A stretch of 64,000 bases of DNA from CATOSP01 sp034422355. GTDB lineage: Bacteria > Chloroflexota > Dehalococcoidia > Lucifugimonadales > UBA3495. The DNA lies in the NCBI GenBank assembly GCA_034422355.1, contig DAOUJS010000091.1, positions 38,078 to 102,077 of the forward strand. The letters run 5' to 3'. A program made the translations under genes and the position numbers. Of this stretch, positions 8,708-17,289 are shown piece by piece. The notes beneath the pieces are model-generated. The model saw only the letters and a list, made by a program, of their open reading frames with translations. It did not search any database and was not told the origin of the DNA. The number at the start of each line of letters is the position of its first letter. Position 1 is the first letter of the stretch.

Positions 8708-8780
8708 CATAGTCCGCGCCTCCGTAGGGAAGTATGGTATCAATAGTGAGGGTGCAGAGATATTTGACGATGCCAGGAGG

Positions 8781-9116
8781 ATGCACAGCGATGCGCTGAA
8801 ACGGCTGGCCGCAGGCGACGTCCGCGACGCGGCGGAAAAGGCGTGGTGCGCCACCAAGCGGGCAACGGACGCCCTGATTTTGGCCCGCACGGGCGAGGAC
8901 CCTATTCTCACTGCCCTGACCACCGATGGCCTGGACGCCCTGGCCAGAGGGGACAGCAACGTAAAGCCACTGGCAGGCCGCTATTACAGCCGGATTCACC
9001 AACTGCACGGCCTATGTTTCTACGTGGGAGTCTGCAACCCGGAAACCGAAAGGCACATCAGAGAGACCATCATATATATCGAGGACGCGGAGCGGGTGGC
9101 CGACTGGATGAAGTGA
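8781..9116 (+). CDS. PaREP1/HEPN-like small helical protein
   Basis: 111 residues, all-helical in character. The core DVRDAAEKAWCATKRATDALIL matches the PaREP1/HEPN-like pattern, a group often met with toxin or defence genes. An AGGAGG abuts the ATG, which is too close to be ideal. The same frame stays open upstream (GAEIFDDARR), and an ATG at 8734 would join it if one G were added in the GGG at 8750-8752, so the N-terminus may be frameshift-truncated. The last nine residues (AERVADWMK) are identical to the GMC C-terminus because the gene ends inside repeat copy B. Confidence 0.6.
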   Translation: MHSDALKRLAAGDVRDAAEKAWCATKRATDALILARTGEDPILTALTTDGLDALARGDSNVKPLAGRYYSRIHQLHGLCFYVGVCNPETERHIRETIIYIEDAERVADWMK

Positions 9117-9117
9117 G
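9087..9117 (+). repeat. GMC 3'-end repeat, copy B
   Basis: 31 bases matching 8627-8657 with a single mismatch. It supplies, in frame, the C-terminal codons and stop of the PaREP1-like gene. Confidence 0.85.
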
Positions 9118-9158
9118 GGATAGCCGGGAAACGCTCATGCAGTGCAACGGGATGGGAA

Positions 9159-11582
9159 ATGGTTGAATTGCGTCCCTATCAACAGGACCTGTTGAACCGA
9201 GCAGAAATTGGTCTTGCCCAGGAGTCGCGGGTGATGGTGCAGTTGCCTACCGGCGGCGGCAAGACCCGTATCGCTGCGGCGTTGCTGACCAGATGGCTTA
9301 GGAGCGGTAAGGCTGCGTGGTTGACCCATCGGCGTGAGCTAGCGACCCAGACCTGCCTTGTGCTTAACGAATCTGGAGTTACTGCTCACAATCCACCATC
9401 ATGGAGTAGCGACGCCCCTGCCCCCTCGAGGAAGGGAGAGATCTTCATATTAAAGGTCCAGACCGTTTCTCGCCGAAACCACGAAGATGTTGAAGACCTC
9501 GACCTTATCCCTGGCGTTTGGGATGGGTACGGTCGGAATGACTTGTTGGTGATAGACGAGGCCCATCATGCAACTGCCCCTGGTTGGGAGCGCGCGATCA
9601 AGCAGTGGCTGGGTCCGGTCGTCGGTTTGACGGCTACACCTTGGCGGCTGTCAAAGACCGAAGGGTTCGACCACCTGTTCAGGAAATTGGAATGCGGGCC
9701 GCAGGTCAGTCAACTTCAAGCAGAGGGTTACCTATGCGAGGCCCAAGTGTTGACGCCACAGCCGGAGGACATCATACAGGGCGGCGTCATTGCCTCCACT
9801 GGTGATTACAACGAATCGGGGATCAAGCGGGCTAACAGCGACCGCCCCGATGTCATGACCGCTGGCGCGTTCCACTTCTGGAAAAAATACGCTGCCGGGC
9901 GCCAGACCATCATCTATGCCATATCCAAAAACCATGCCTACAACTTGGCAGCGGTGTTCAAAGATGCCAAAGTCAAAGCCGCGGTCATGTTGGATGATAC
10001 GCCGTCGGAAGAACGGGCCGAGGTCATGGAGTCTTTCAGAAACAGGTGCCTTAAAGTGCTGGTCAATGTGGCCGTCGCTACCGAGGGGTTTGACGTTCCC
10101 GACGCCTCTTGCGTGGTCCTCACTCGTCCAACCATGAGCCTGGCCCTATACTTGCAGATGGTGGGCCGCGGCCTGCGCCGCAAAGACGACGGCGGGGACT
10201 GTCTGATTCTCGACCTGGCGGGCAATGCAGAAAGGCATGGATTGCCGGAGGACGAGAGGCAGTGGTTTCTGGAACCCCGTGGCAGACAGGGAGAAAGTGT
10301 ACAGGCTCCAGTGGTGAGATGTCCCAAATGCGAAGTGGTGTCCCCTGCGGCCAGCCATACCTGCCAAAATCAGAAATGCAAGTCTCCATTTGGCAAGAAC
10401 TGCAACAGGTGCGGGGTGTGGCGGGCGTGGCAAAGATGGACCACGGAAACACTCTGCGGCGACGATCACGACTTGGTCTGTAACTTGTGCCACTACGATG
10501 CTCACAAGTTGGCCGCCTTGCCGGTGGGAGTACAGTTGAAGGACGAATTGCTGAGGGAGTCTGAGAACGACAACGAAATGCAACTGGATGGTCTAAAGTA
10601 CGATTGGGCCAGATTCCTTCTTAATCGTTACCGCAACCCACAACTTCGTGACTTGCTTGAGGAGCAGAGAGCATTTGTTCGCGGCATGGATCAAGGCACT
10701 GTGGAAGAACTTCGCCGTTCTATTCAGGAGCAGGAAGCGGTGCTATCCGATGATGAGGAGAGGGACAAGCTGTTCGAAGACTTCTTGAAGTCGCTGCCAC
10801 CAGGAGAAGTCCCGCGAAGTTACCGCGAAACCGCCCGTCAATATCAGGAATGGGAAACCGGGCAGCAGGCTGAACTCGCGCGTTGGAAACGACAACTCAC
10901 AGCGTGGGAGAATGATCCGATTGACAAACACTTTGTTCTTTTCTGTGCCAGAGGCGAGGTGACGACACGCTTTCGGGATATAGATGTAAATGTGACGTTC
11001 TCTTCAGACCCATTCAAAACGTGGTTGATTCCAGGGCGAGATTCGGGTGCAATAGGATCAAGAGGCTCGTTGAATATATCGGCCGCATTCGACTCAGACT
11101 CGTGGTGGGACGGACATCCTGACTTCCGAGACAATCTTCTGATGGAGACTTTGCTATTGGAGTCACATTCGTCTGGACTATGGCCGGATGACGGATGGGT
11201 CGCATTGGACTGGTTGCACGCATGGAAGGAAATATGCGACAAGAAGTCGCTCCGATTAACTCCCAGAGCTTTCCGCGATGATACCGGCAAGGTGTCGCAC
11301 ACTGCGAATTGGAGAAGTCTCATTACCGAAGTTGCCGAATGGATTAAAGGGGACCTGACACAGAATGACGGCAAGTTCGAAAGTTTCAACGGAAGAACAT
11401 TGGTTAATGTGAGTCCTGCGCAGACCAATGGCTCGCAATTTCGTGAACCGAGAAAGCTGTCGAACGGTCTGTATTTGGAGACAGGTTTTGGGGCGGCAGA
11501 TTTGGCCCGTTACTGCTTTGAGATGATCAACTATTTCGGCCATATTCCAACGGACCTGCACGTAAAAGTACAGTATTCGTAA
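9159..11582 (+). CDS. Superfamily 2 DEAH helicase with internal zinc-cysteine cluster
   Basis: 807 residues. Helicase motifs occur in order: Q-like start LRPYQQDLL, Walker A PTGGGKTR (K35), DEAH at 133-136, GLTATPWR (motif III), ATEGFDVPDAS (motif V) and QMVGRGLRRK (motif VI). A cysteine-rich region follows (residues 388 to about 450, including CPKC, CNRC and CNLC pairs) and probably binds zinc. The C-terminal 300 residues have no motif I recognise. The domain order recalls Res/SSL2-type helicases of defence loci, but no nuclease motif was seen. G+C is visibly lower than in neighbouring genes, consistent with transfer. Confidence 0.85.
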   Translation: MVELRPYQQDLLNRAEIGLAQESRVMVQLPTGGGKTRIAAALLTRWLRSGKAAWLTHRRELATQTCLVLNESGVTAHNPPSWSSDAPAPSRKGEIFILKVQTVSRRNHEDVEDLDLIPGVWDGYGRNDLLVIDEAHHATAPGWERAIKQWLGPVVGLTATPWRLSKTEGFDHLFRKLECGPQVSQLQAEGYLCEAQVLTPQPEDIIQGGVIASTGDYNESGIKRANSDRPDVMTAGAFHFWKKYAAGRQTIIYAISKNHAYNLAAVFKDAKVKAAVMLDDTPSEERAEVMESFRNRCLKVLVNVAVATEGFDVPDASCVVLTRPTMSLALYLQMVGRGLRRKDDGGDCLILDLAGNAERHGLPEDERQWFLEPRGRQGESVQAPVVRCPKCEVVSPAASHTCQNQKCKSPFGKNCNRCGVWRAWQRWTTETLCGDDHDLVCNLCHYDAHKLAALPVGVQLKDELLRESENDNEMQLDGLKYDWARFLLNRYRNPQLRDLLEEQRAFVRGMDQGTVEELRRSIQEQEAVLSDDEERDKLFEDFLKSLPPGEVPRSYRETARQYQEWETGQQAELARWKRQLTAWENDPIDKHFVLFCARGEVTTRFRDIDVNVTFSSDPFKTWLIPGRDSGAIGSRGSLNISAAFDSDSWWDGHPDFRDNLLMETLLLESHSSGLWPDDGWVALDWLHAWKEICDKKSLRLTPRAFRDDTGKVSHTANWRSLITEVAEWIKGDLTQNDGKFESFNGRTLVNVSPAQTNGSQFREPRKLSNGLYLETGFGAADLARYCFEMINYFGHIPTDLHVKVQYS

Positions 11583-11592
11583 TAGCATCCTC

Positions 11593-11653
11593 GCCAACAC
11601 CAACGCTACCACAATAATGATCGCGGAGCCGGTGGCGGACTGGATAAAGTGAG
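11593..11653 (+). repeat. GMC 3'-end repeat, copy C
   Basis: 61 bases beginning 11 bases after the helicase stop, 57 of 61 identical to copy A. Read in the GMC frame it still encodes ANTNATTIMIAEPVADWIK and a stop. It is either the right boundary copy of an inserted segment or the tail of a lost GMC paralogue. Confidence 0.9.
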
Positions 11654-11689
11654 GTATCTGGTCAAATTGAGCATGTTCCGGGGGTAAAG

Positions 11690-12724
11690 GTGCGATTCGG
11701 TTCTTTTGTGTTCAGTATCAGCGGCGACCCTGACGGTGACCACGTGGCCATCGACAACACTTTGCGGGAGGTGGAGCTGGCCGAGGAGGTGGGGATGGAC
11801 GCCGTGTGGCTGACGGAGCACCACTTCGACGGGGCGGTGGCCTACGCCGACCCGGTGGTGTTCGGCGCGGCGGTGGCCATGCGAACCAAGCGGGTGAAGA
11901 TCGGGTTCGCGGTGGTGGAGATGGCCCTGCACCATCCTGTCCGGCTGGCGGCGCAAACGGCGCTGCTGGACAACCTGAGCCACGGGCGGCTGATCATGGG
12001 CACCGGCCGGGGTTCGGCCTATAACGAGTACGAGTATTTCGGGTTCGGCCTGACCCTGGAACAGGGCCGGGAGATGCTGCCCGAAGCCGAGGAACTGCTG
12101 GTCAAGGCGTGGACCGGCGAGGATGTGGACCACCAGGGGCAATTCTGGAACAGCAGGTTTCCCATCCTGCGGCCAAGACCCTACCAGCAGCCGCACCCGC
12201 CCATTGTCCGGGCCTGCATCTCGGAAGAATCGACGGTGGAGATGGCCCGCATTGGCCGTCCGGTGCTGATGGGCATCCACCCGGTGGACACGCTGCGCCA
12301 CAGGCTGGAGGTCTACCGGGAAACGATGCTGGATGCAGGGTTTTCCCCGGAGGCGGTGGAAGCCGCTGTTGACCAGACCTGGGGGCAGCGGGGGCTTTAC
12401 GTGGCTGAGTCGGATGAGGAGGCTCGGGAGGTGGCCGAGGGCGCGCTGCGGCGTTTCCGCGCCCACCTTCTGGACGCACGTATCAAGTACAACCCCGGAG
12501 GCGTTCCGCAGCGTGACCCAAACCAGCCTCCGGCTCCCGCCGAGATGGTGGAGCACGCCTTCCTAGCGGGCACTCCGGAGACGGTGGCGGCGGGAATCAA
12601 AGAACTGGAGGGCATCGGGTTGCGGAACCTGTTGCTGAACCCCAACGTGGGCCAGATCCCGCTGGAGCAGGTGGAGAAGTCGATGCGGCTCTTCGGGGAC
12701 AAGGTGCTGCCGCTGGTCAGGTAG
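11690..12724 (+). CDS. LLM-class (luciferase-like) flavin-dependent oxidoreductase
   Basis: 344 residues, starting at a GTG after GGGGGTAAAG. The luciferase-like TIM barrel is indicated by the opening FGSFVFSIS, EVGMDAVWLTEHHF near residues 34-47 and GRLIMGTGRGS. Such enzymes use reduced FMN (or F420) to oxidise organic substrates. The SDR gene follows 30 bases later on the same strand, so they probably form an operon. Substrate unknown. Confidence 0.88.
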   Translation: MRFGSFVFSISGDPDGDHVAIDNTLREVELAEEVGMDAVWLTEHHFDGAVAYADPVVFGAAVAMRTKRVKIGFAVVEMALHHPVRLAAQTALLDNLSHGRLIMGTGRGSAYNEYEYFGFGLTLEQGREMLPEAEELLVKAWTGEDVDHQGQFWNSRFPILRPRPYQQPHPPIVRACISEESTVEMARIGRPVLMGIHPVDTLRHRLEVYRETMLDAGFSPEAVEAAVDQTWGQRGLYVAESDEEAREVAEGALRRFRAHLLDARIKYNPGGVPQRDPNQPPAPAEMVEHAFLAGTPETVAAGIKELEGIGLRNLLLNPNVGQIPLEQVEKSMRLFGDKVLPLVR

Positions 12725-12754
12725 CGTCAGAGTATCCCAAGGCAGGGGGATTGA

Positions 12755-13528
12755 ATGAGTATCGGGGAACTGTTCGGTCTGGATGGCAGGGTGGCCATCG
12801 TTACCGGGGGCAATGGCGGCCTCGGATTGGGCATGGCGTTGGGGCTGGCGGGCGCGGGGGCGAGCATTGTCGTCGCTGCGCGCAACATGGAGAAGACGGC
12901 GCAGGCCCAAGCCGAGATTGAAGCGTTGGGGGTCAAGTCCCTGGGGCTGGCGGTGGACGTGAACCGGGAGCCGGACATTGCCGGGATGGTGGAGAAGACC
13001 GTGGCGGAGTTCGGGCGGGTGGACATCCTGGTAAACAATGCGGGGATGACGGTGCGGAAGGAACCCCAGGACCTGGAGGTTGAGGAGTGGGACAACGTGC
13101 TGGACGTGAACCTGCGGGCCGCGTTCCTGGCATCCAGGACGGTCTATCCCCACATGAAGGCGCAGGGCGGGGGCAAGATCATCAGCGTGGGTTCAATGTT
13201 CTCCCTGTTCGGCGGCGGGGGAAGCGGCGCGCCATACTCGGCCAGCAAGGGCGGCATCGTCCAGTTGTCCAAGAGCCTGGCGGTGGCCTGGGCCAAGGAC
13301 AACATCCAATCCAACGCGATCCTGCCGGGCTGGTTTATGACGGAACTGACGGCGGCGGTGCCCGCGAACCAGCCGGAGCGGTTCGACCTGATCAACCGGC
13401 GCATACCCACGGGGCGGTGGGGCGAGGCCGGGGAGTTGCAGGGCGCGGTGGTGTTCCTGGCCGGGAAGGGATCGGACTACGTAACCGGGGCGGTGCTGAC
13501 GGTGGACGGAGGCTACTCGGTGATGTAG
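12755..13528 (+). CDS. Short-chain dehydrogenase/reductase
   Basis: 257-residue classical SDR. It shows the cofactor motif TGGNGGLGLG near residue 17, NNAG at about residues 93-96 and the catalytic YSASK with Tyr161 and Lys165. The C-terminal GAVLTVDGGYSVM is typical. It would use NAD(P)H on an alcohol or carbonyl substrate. Located between a flavin monooxygenase and a P450, it likely belongs to the same oxidative pathway. Confidence 0.92.
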   Translation: MSIGELFGLDGRVAIVTGGNGGLGLGMALGLAGAGASIVVAARNMEKTAQAQAEIEALGVKSLGLAVDVNREPDIAGMVEKTVAEFGRVDILVNNAGMTVRKEPQDLEVEEWDNVLDVNLRAAFLASRTVYPHMKAQGGGKIISVGSMFSLFGGGGSGAPYSASKGGIVQLSKSLAVAWAKDNIQSNAILPGWFMTELTAAVPANQPERFDLINRRIPTGRWGEAGELQGAVVFLAGKGSDYVTGAVLTVDGGYSVM

Positions 13529-13617
13529 GTTGTCCCGCCGGAAAGCCTCTCCACTCCTGGTCTGAGAATGACTGGCTGTCCACTCCAGCTTGACAGCCGG
13601 AATAAGGGAGTCTTGTT

Positions 13618-15042
13618 ATGACTACTACAACTTCCGCAGCGGCAAAGGAACTCGCGCCGGGACCACGCGGGTTGCCCGTATTCGGGTCGCTGCTCAGCGT
13701 TGCCAAGGACCCGCACATGGCCATCCATCGCATAGTCCAAAGGTATGGAGACGTCTGCCTTCTGAGGTTCGGCAGTGTTCCCACGGTGGTGATAAGCCAT
13801 CCGGACCTGCTTAAGGAAGCCTTCGACAAGACTGAACTGGCGGACCGGTGGGTCAGCGAAATCATGGACATCCTGAGCGACCAGAAAGACCTGGTCATGG
13901 CCCCCTACGGCGAGCACTGGCGGCAATTGCAACGTTTCGCCAACCGGGAGCTGCTCAGCCCCAGGAACCTTCACCAAATCCGCGAGCAGCACATAGAGGA
14001 GGTGGTGGGCAACCTGGTAGAGGAGGTGGGCCAGCGGAGCGAGTCCGGTCAACTGGTGGAGCCGGTGGAGATGCTGTCCCGCAGCAACTCTACGATCATG
14101 TTCCGCGCTATCTTCGGCCGCAGCGAAGGAGACACGACAGAATTCGAGGGCCACCGGCAGGGATTACTCGATCTTGTAACCTGGATTTTCAAGAACGCCA
14201 CGGCCACAAACCTGGCGGACTACATCCCGTGGCTGAAGATACTGACCAACGGCGCCCTGAAAGAAGCGCAGCGGCAGTCGGAAATCAGCACGGCCATTAT
14301 CACGTCGCTGCTGGACCATGCCCGCGCCCGGCCCGGCCTGGACCTGGAGAACCCTTCGTGCCTGGCCGAAGTGATGCTGGCCGCGGAAGCCCGGGAGGAA
14401 ATCACCGAGGAGACCATCAGGCATCTGTGCATGGACCTGATGTTGGCCGGAATCGACACGACGGCCCAGACGGTCAGTTGGCTGCTGCTCTCCCTGGCCA
14501 ACCGCCCGGAAATTCAGGAGAAGGTCCACGAGGAACTGGACCGGGTCATAGGCCGGGGCAATTCGCCGGGAGCGGAAGACCAGGGCAGGCTGCCCTATCT
14601 ATTCGCCGTCATCCTGGAAAATATGCGTCATCACACAGTCGGCCCCTTTGGGGTGCCCCACAAGGCATCGCGGGACTGCGAAATCGGCGGCTACCTGATT
14701 CCCGAGGGCACCCAGGTGCTGGGAAACATCTACTCGATACACCATGACCCGCGTTTCTGGGATTCGCCCGGTGAATTCAGACCAGAGCGGTTCCTGCCAG
14801 GGGAGGACGGCTCGCACCCGCCCGCCCTGACCAATGGGACGTTCATTCCATTCGGGACCGGCCACCGGCGATGTCCGGGACGCCGCTTCGGGGAGACCGT
14901 GGTGTGGCTCCACGCGACCCGCCTGTTGAGCCAGTTCCGGTTTGAAGTACCGGGGCCCGGCGGCGCCGCGCTGCCGGAGACCGAGGTATTCGGGCTGGCG
15001 GTAGGGCCGAAGCCCTTTTCCCTGCGGGCCGTCAGCCGATAG
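13618..15042 (+). CDS. Cytochrome P450, CYP2-like
   Basis: 474 residues. The haem-binding loop is FGTGHRRCPG with Cys419 as the thiolate ligand; the I-helix has LAGIDTTAQT; the K-helix ExxR is ENMR. The opening APGPRGLPVFGSLL and the WRQLQRF segment (C-helix) resemble eukaryotic microsomal CYP2/CYP17-type enzymes more than typical bacterial P450s, yet no N-terminal membrane anchor is present. It would need ferredoxin and reductase partners, which are not nearby. Substrate unknown. Confidence 0.93.
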   Translation: MTTTTSAAAKELAPGPRGLPVFGSLLSVAKDPHMAIHRIVQRYGDVCLLRFGSVPTVVISHPDLLKEAFDKTELADRWVSEIMDILSDQKDLVMAPYGEHWRQLQRFANRELLSPRNLHQIREQHIEEVVGNLVEEVGQRSESGQLVEPVEMLSRSNSTIMFRAIFGRSEGDTTEFEGHRQGLLDLVTWIFKNATATNLADYIPWLKILTNGALKEAQRQSEISTAIITSLLDHARARPGLDLENPSCLAEVMLAAEAREEITEETIRHLCMDLMLAGIDTTAQTVSWLLLSLANRPEIQEKVHEELDRVIGRGNSPGAEDQGRLPYLFAVILENMRHHTVGPFGVPHKASRDCEIGGYLIPEGTQVLGNIYSIHHDPRFWDSPGEFRPERFLPGEDGSHPPALTNGTFIPFGTGHRRCPGRRFGETVVWLHATRLLSQFRFEVPGPGGAALPETEVFGLAVGPKPFSLRAVSR

Positions 15043-15094
15043 TCTTAGCGGACCGGAGCTTTTTCACTTCCGAAATACTCCTTGCCTACCACCA

Positions 15095-15325
15095 TCATGC
15101 GGCGCGCCGGTACGGGTATCTGTCGTGGGCAGGGTACAAGTCTATGATGACGTCGCGCATGTATTGGCCCTTGGAGCCGGCAGACATCAAACCTTGATGG
15201 ACTTCCGGCGGCACACCTTCATACCAGTAGGCCCGCCCGCTGTTGAACACGACCGCAAGCTCCTGCGTCTCAGGGTCGTATCCGACGGCGTATATCATGC
15301 TTGACTCTACAGTCTCCAGGTACAT
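15095..15325 (-). CDS. KTSC domain protein
   Basis: 76 residues fitting the KTSC domain: SSMIYAVGYDPETQELAVVF followed by a GRAYWYEGVPPEVHQGL stretch. These small proteins occur alone or fused to RNA-related domains and may bind nucleic acid; their role is not established. It lies 36 bases after the PaREP1-like gene on the same strand and is likely co-expressed with it. Confidence 0.8.
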   Translation of the reverse strand: MYLETVESSMIYAVGYDPETQELAVVFNSGRAYWYEGVPPEVHQGLMSAGSKGQYMRDVIIDLYPAHDRYPYRRAA

Positions 15326-15361
15326 TCAGTGCGCCTTCCGGCGGAGCATTGGATGTGCGGG

Positions 15362-15763
15362 TTATCTCTGAGCATCCCGCGCTTTGTTAACCGCCCACTG
15401 CACGAAGGACTTGACTATGGGACGCCCGTTCTCGATTTCGTAGTCCGTCAAATGTCCGTTGTAAAAGTTATCGTGGAAGTGCCTGGCTTCGGGGATGGCT
15501 TTTCCTAAATCGACGGGGTTGTGGTACGACGCTCCATCATCCACGGTTAAGCGATTGGCCGACTCAAGGAGTTCCCGATGCGTCCCATGCTTCCACTTCC
15601 TCTGCATAGCTATCGCGGCGACAGCATGGGAAAAGGCACCCCAGAGCTTCTCAGAGGCTTGCATGGTATCTCCAGCTTCAAACTCCCTATCGGACTCGCT
15701 CAGAAAATCAAGCGCAGTCTCTATACGCTCTTGTACTGTCATCACCCGAGGCTCTGTTGCCAT
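15362..15763 (-). CDS. PaREP1/HEPN-like small helical protein
   Basis: 133 residues. The core DTMQASEKLWGAFSHAVAAIA and the following HGTHRELLESANRL match the PaREP1-like pattern also seen at 8781. An Arg-His pair that would mark an active HEPN RNase is not obvious. Paired with a KTSC gene, it may be an accessory or toxin-like unit inserted between metabolic genes. Confidence 0.65.
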   Translation of the reverse strand: MATEPRVMTVQERIETALDFLSESDREFEAGDTMQASEKLWGAFSHAVAAIAMQRKWKHGTHRELLESANRLTVDDGASYHNPVDLGKAIPEARHFHDNFYNGHLTDYEIENGRPIVKSFVQWAVNKARDAQR

Positions 15764-15952
15764 CTCCCGCTCCTCAAGTATGGTCCGGGCAGCAGGTCCT
15801 GGTCGCCATCCAGACCGTCAACCACACGCCGACGCACCGTGGATGTGGGCGCCTGCTTGTCCATGACAAGCTGACTCCAGCCGTGCCCGGTGTTAAATCT
15901 ATATCTTGATGGCGAGTATACCCTTTCTTTTTCTTTTGCAACAGGTCCGTTG

Positions 15953-16828
15953 TTAACCCAACTGCTCCAGCAGGTGGCGGGAGAGCATCATCTTTACGGG
16001 GCTTATGGGTCGGAAGGTGCGGGAGACGCGGACATCCCCGGCCAGGCTGAGAATGGTGTAGGCGTCGTAGGGTTCCATCCCCTTTTCCGTGACGAGGAAG
16101 TCCACCATGTCGCGGACAGACTGCTTCATCGCCGGGCCGAGGTCTTCGCCGTGGGACAGGATTACGAAGTAGTCCGGGGTCATGGCGCGCGGCCCCGATA
16201 TGTTCATTCCCTTCTCCACCGTGACCCGCAGGTGGGTGTCCGCGGAGCACTCCGCACCGGTGCCGGCGACCGCGCCGTCGCCCACCACGGCGTGGCAGTC
16301 GCCCAGGGCCAGCATACCGCCGGGGACGAAGACGGGGAGGTAGAGGGTGCTGCCCTCCACCAGTTCCTTGAGGTCGATGTCGCCGCCGTAGGGGCCGCTG
16401 TCGCTGGCGGTTAGCTGTTGATAGGTTGGAGTGGTGGCCACCAGGCCCATCGAGGGCATGAGGGGGACGCGGAGTCCGTTGGGCAGGCAGGCGTGACCGT
16501 CCTCAAGGCTGATGATGGTCGGGTAGGCCTCGGTGAATTCCTGCTCCAGGAACCCCCTGCCGGGCATGACCATGTGGGCTGCGGCCTCCTTGGGGGTGAT
16601 GCTCAGGAACTCCACGCGCAGGGCGTCTCCCGGCTCTGCGCCGTTGACGTATATGGGGCCGCTGGCGGGACCCTTCAGGTGCTTGGCGTCCAGGACCTCC
16701 GGGTCGCGCTCGCCCTCGAAGGCGTCCCAGGTCTCGACGATCAGCTCCTCGCCGGAGTCGATGGTTATGGCGGGTTCCGCCTCGGGGTCCAGGACGTAGA
16801 TGTGGTGTTCCCTACCCAGTCGCTTCAT
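15953..16828 (-). CDS. Acetamidase/formamidase family protein
   Basis: 291 residues. Family features include GPIYVNGAEPGDALRVEFL, the HACLPNG and LALGDCHAVVGDGAVAGTGAE stretches with metal-binding His/Asp, and the SRTFRPISPVKMM ending. FmdA/AmdA enzymes hydrolyse short amides to ammonia and acid. Its start overlaps the end of the upstream PPOX gene by 17 bases, so the two are translated together. Confidence 0.92.
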   Translation of the reverse strand: MKRLGREHHIYVLDPEAEPAITIDSGEELIVETWDAFEGERDPEVLDAKHLKGPASGPIYVNGAEPGDALRVEFLSITPKEAAAHMVMPGRGFLEQEFTEAYPTIISLEDGHACLPNGLRVPLMPSMGLVATTPTYQQLTASDSGPYGGDIDLKELVEGSTLYLPVFVPGGMLALGDCHAVVGDGAVAGTGAECSADTHLRVTVEKGMNISGPRAMTPDYFVILSHGEDLGPAMKQSVRDMVDFLVTEKGMEPYDAYTILSLAGDVRVSRTFRPISPVKMMLSRHLLEQLG

Positions 16829-17282
16829 CTTGAATCCTCCAAATCTCGCGGCGCCACTGGCCGTTTTCGATGGCGGCGAAGGACGCGCTTTCTATGTCTA
16901 TCGAGAAGAGATGGTAATCGGGTTCTTCGGGCATGAATCCAATCTTAGCGTAGAGGGCTTCAGAGTAACGGAGGCGCTCTGCCAGGTCTGAGATCTCAAC
17001 GGCGTGCCCGTAGAGCTTGAACTCGCCCTCGGCGCCGTTGCGGTCGGATACGGTGCTATGAAGGCTGCACCGGGGGTCGCGCAGCAGATCCAGGGCTTTG
17101 CGGGACTGCCACATCATGCCGAGGTACAGGTTTCCGCCGGTTATCACGAACTCCACCGGGCTGATACGGGGCCAGCCGTTCTTCCGCAAGGTGGCCAAGA
17201 GGACCAGGCCGGTACGCTCGAAACGCTCTTGGCCAAGGGACGCCAGGTGCGGGGCGTTTGCCTGGAACTCCTGCCAATTCAC
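16812..17282 (-). CDS. Pyridoxamine 5'-phosphate oxidase-like FMN-binding protein
   Basis: 156 residues of split-barrel type: ATLRKNGWPRISPVEFVITGGNLYLGM followed by KALDLLRDPRCSLHSTV is the usual PPOX-fold beginning. Such proteins bind FMN or F420 and act as reductases or oxidases on small molecules. It overlaps the acetamidase gene downstream. True PdxH function is unlikely given the short length and sequence. Confidence 0.8.
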   Translation of the reverse strand: MNWQEFQANAPHLASLGQERFERTGLVLLATLRKNGWPRISPVEFVITGGNLYLGMMWQSRKALDLLRDPRCSLHSTVSDRNGAEGEFKLYGHAVEISDLAERLRYSEALYAKIGFMPEEPDYHLFSIDIESASFAAIENGQWRREIWRIQDEATG

Positions 17283-17289
17283 GGCCGGG

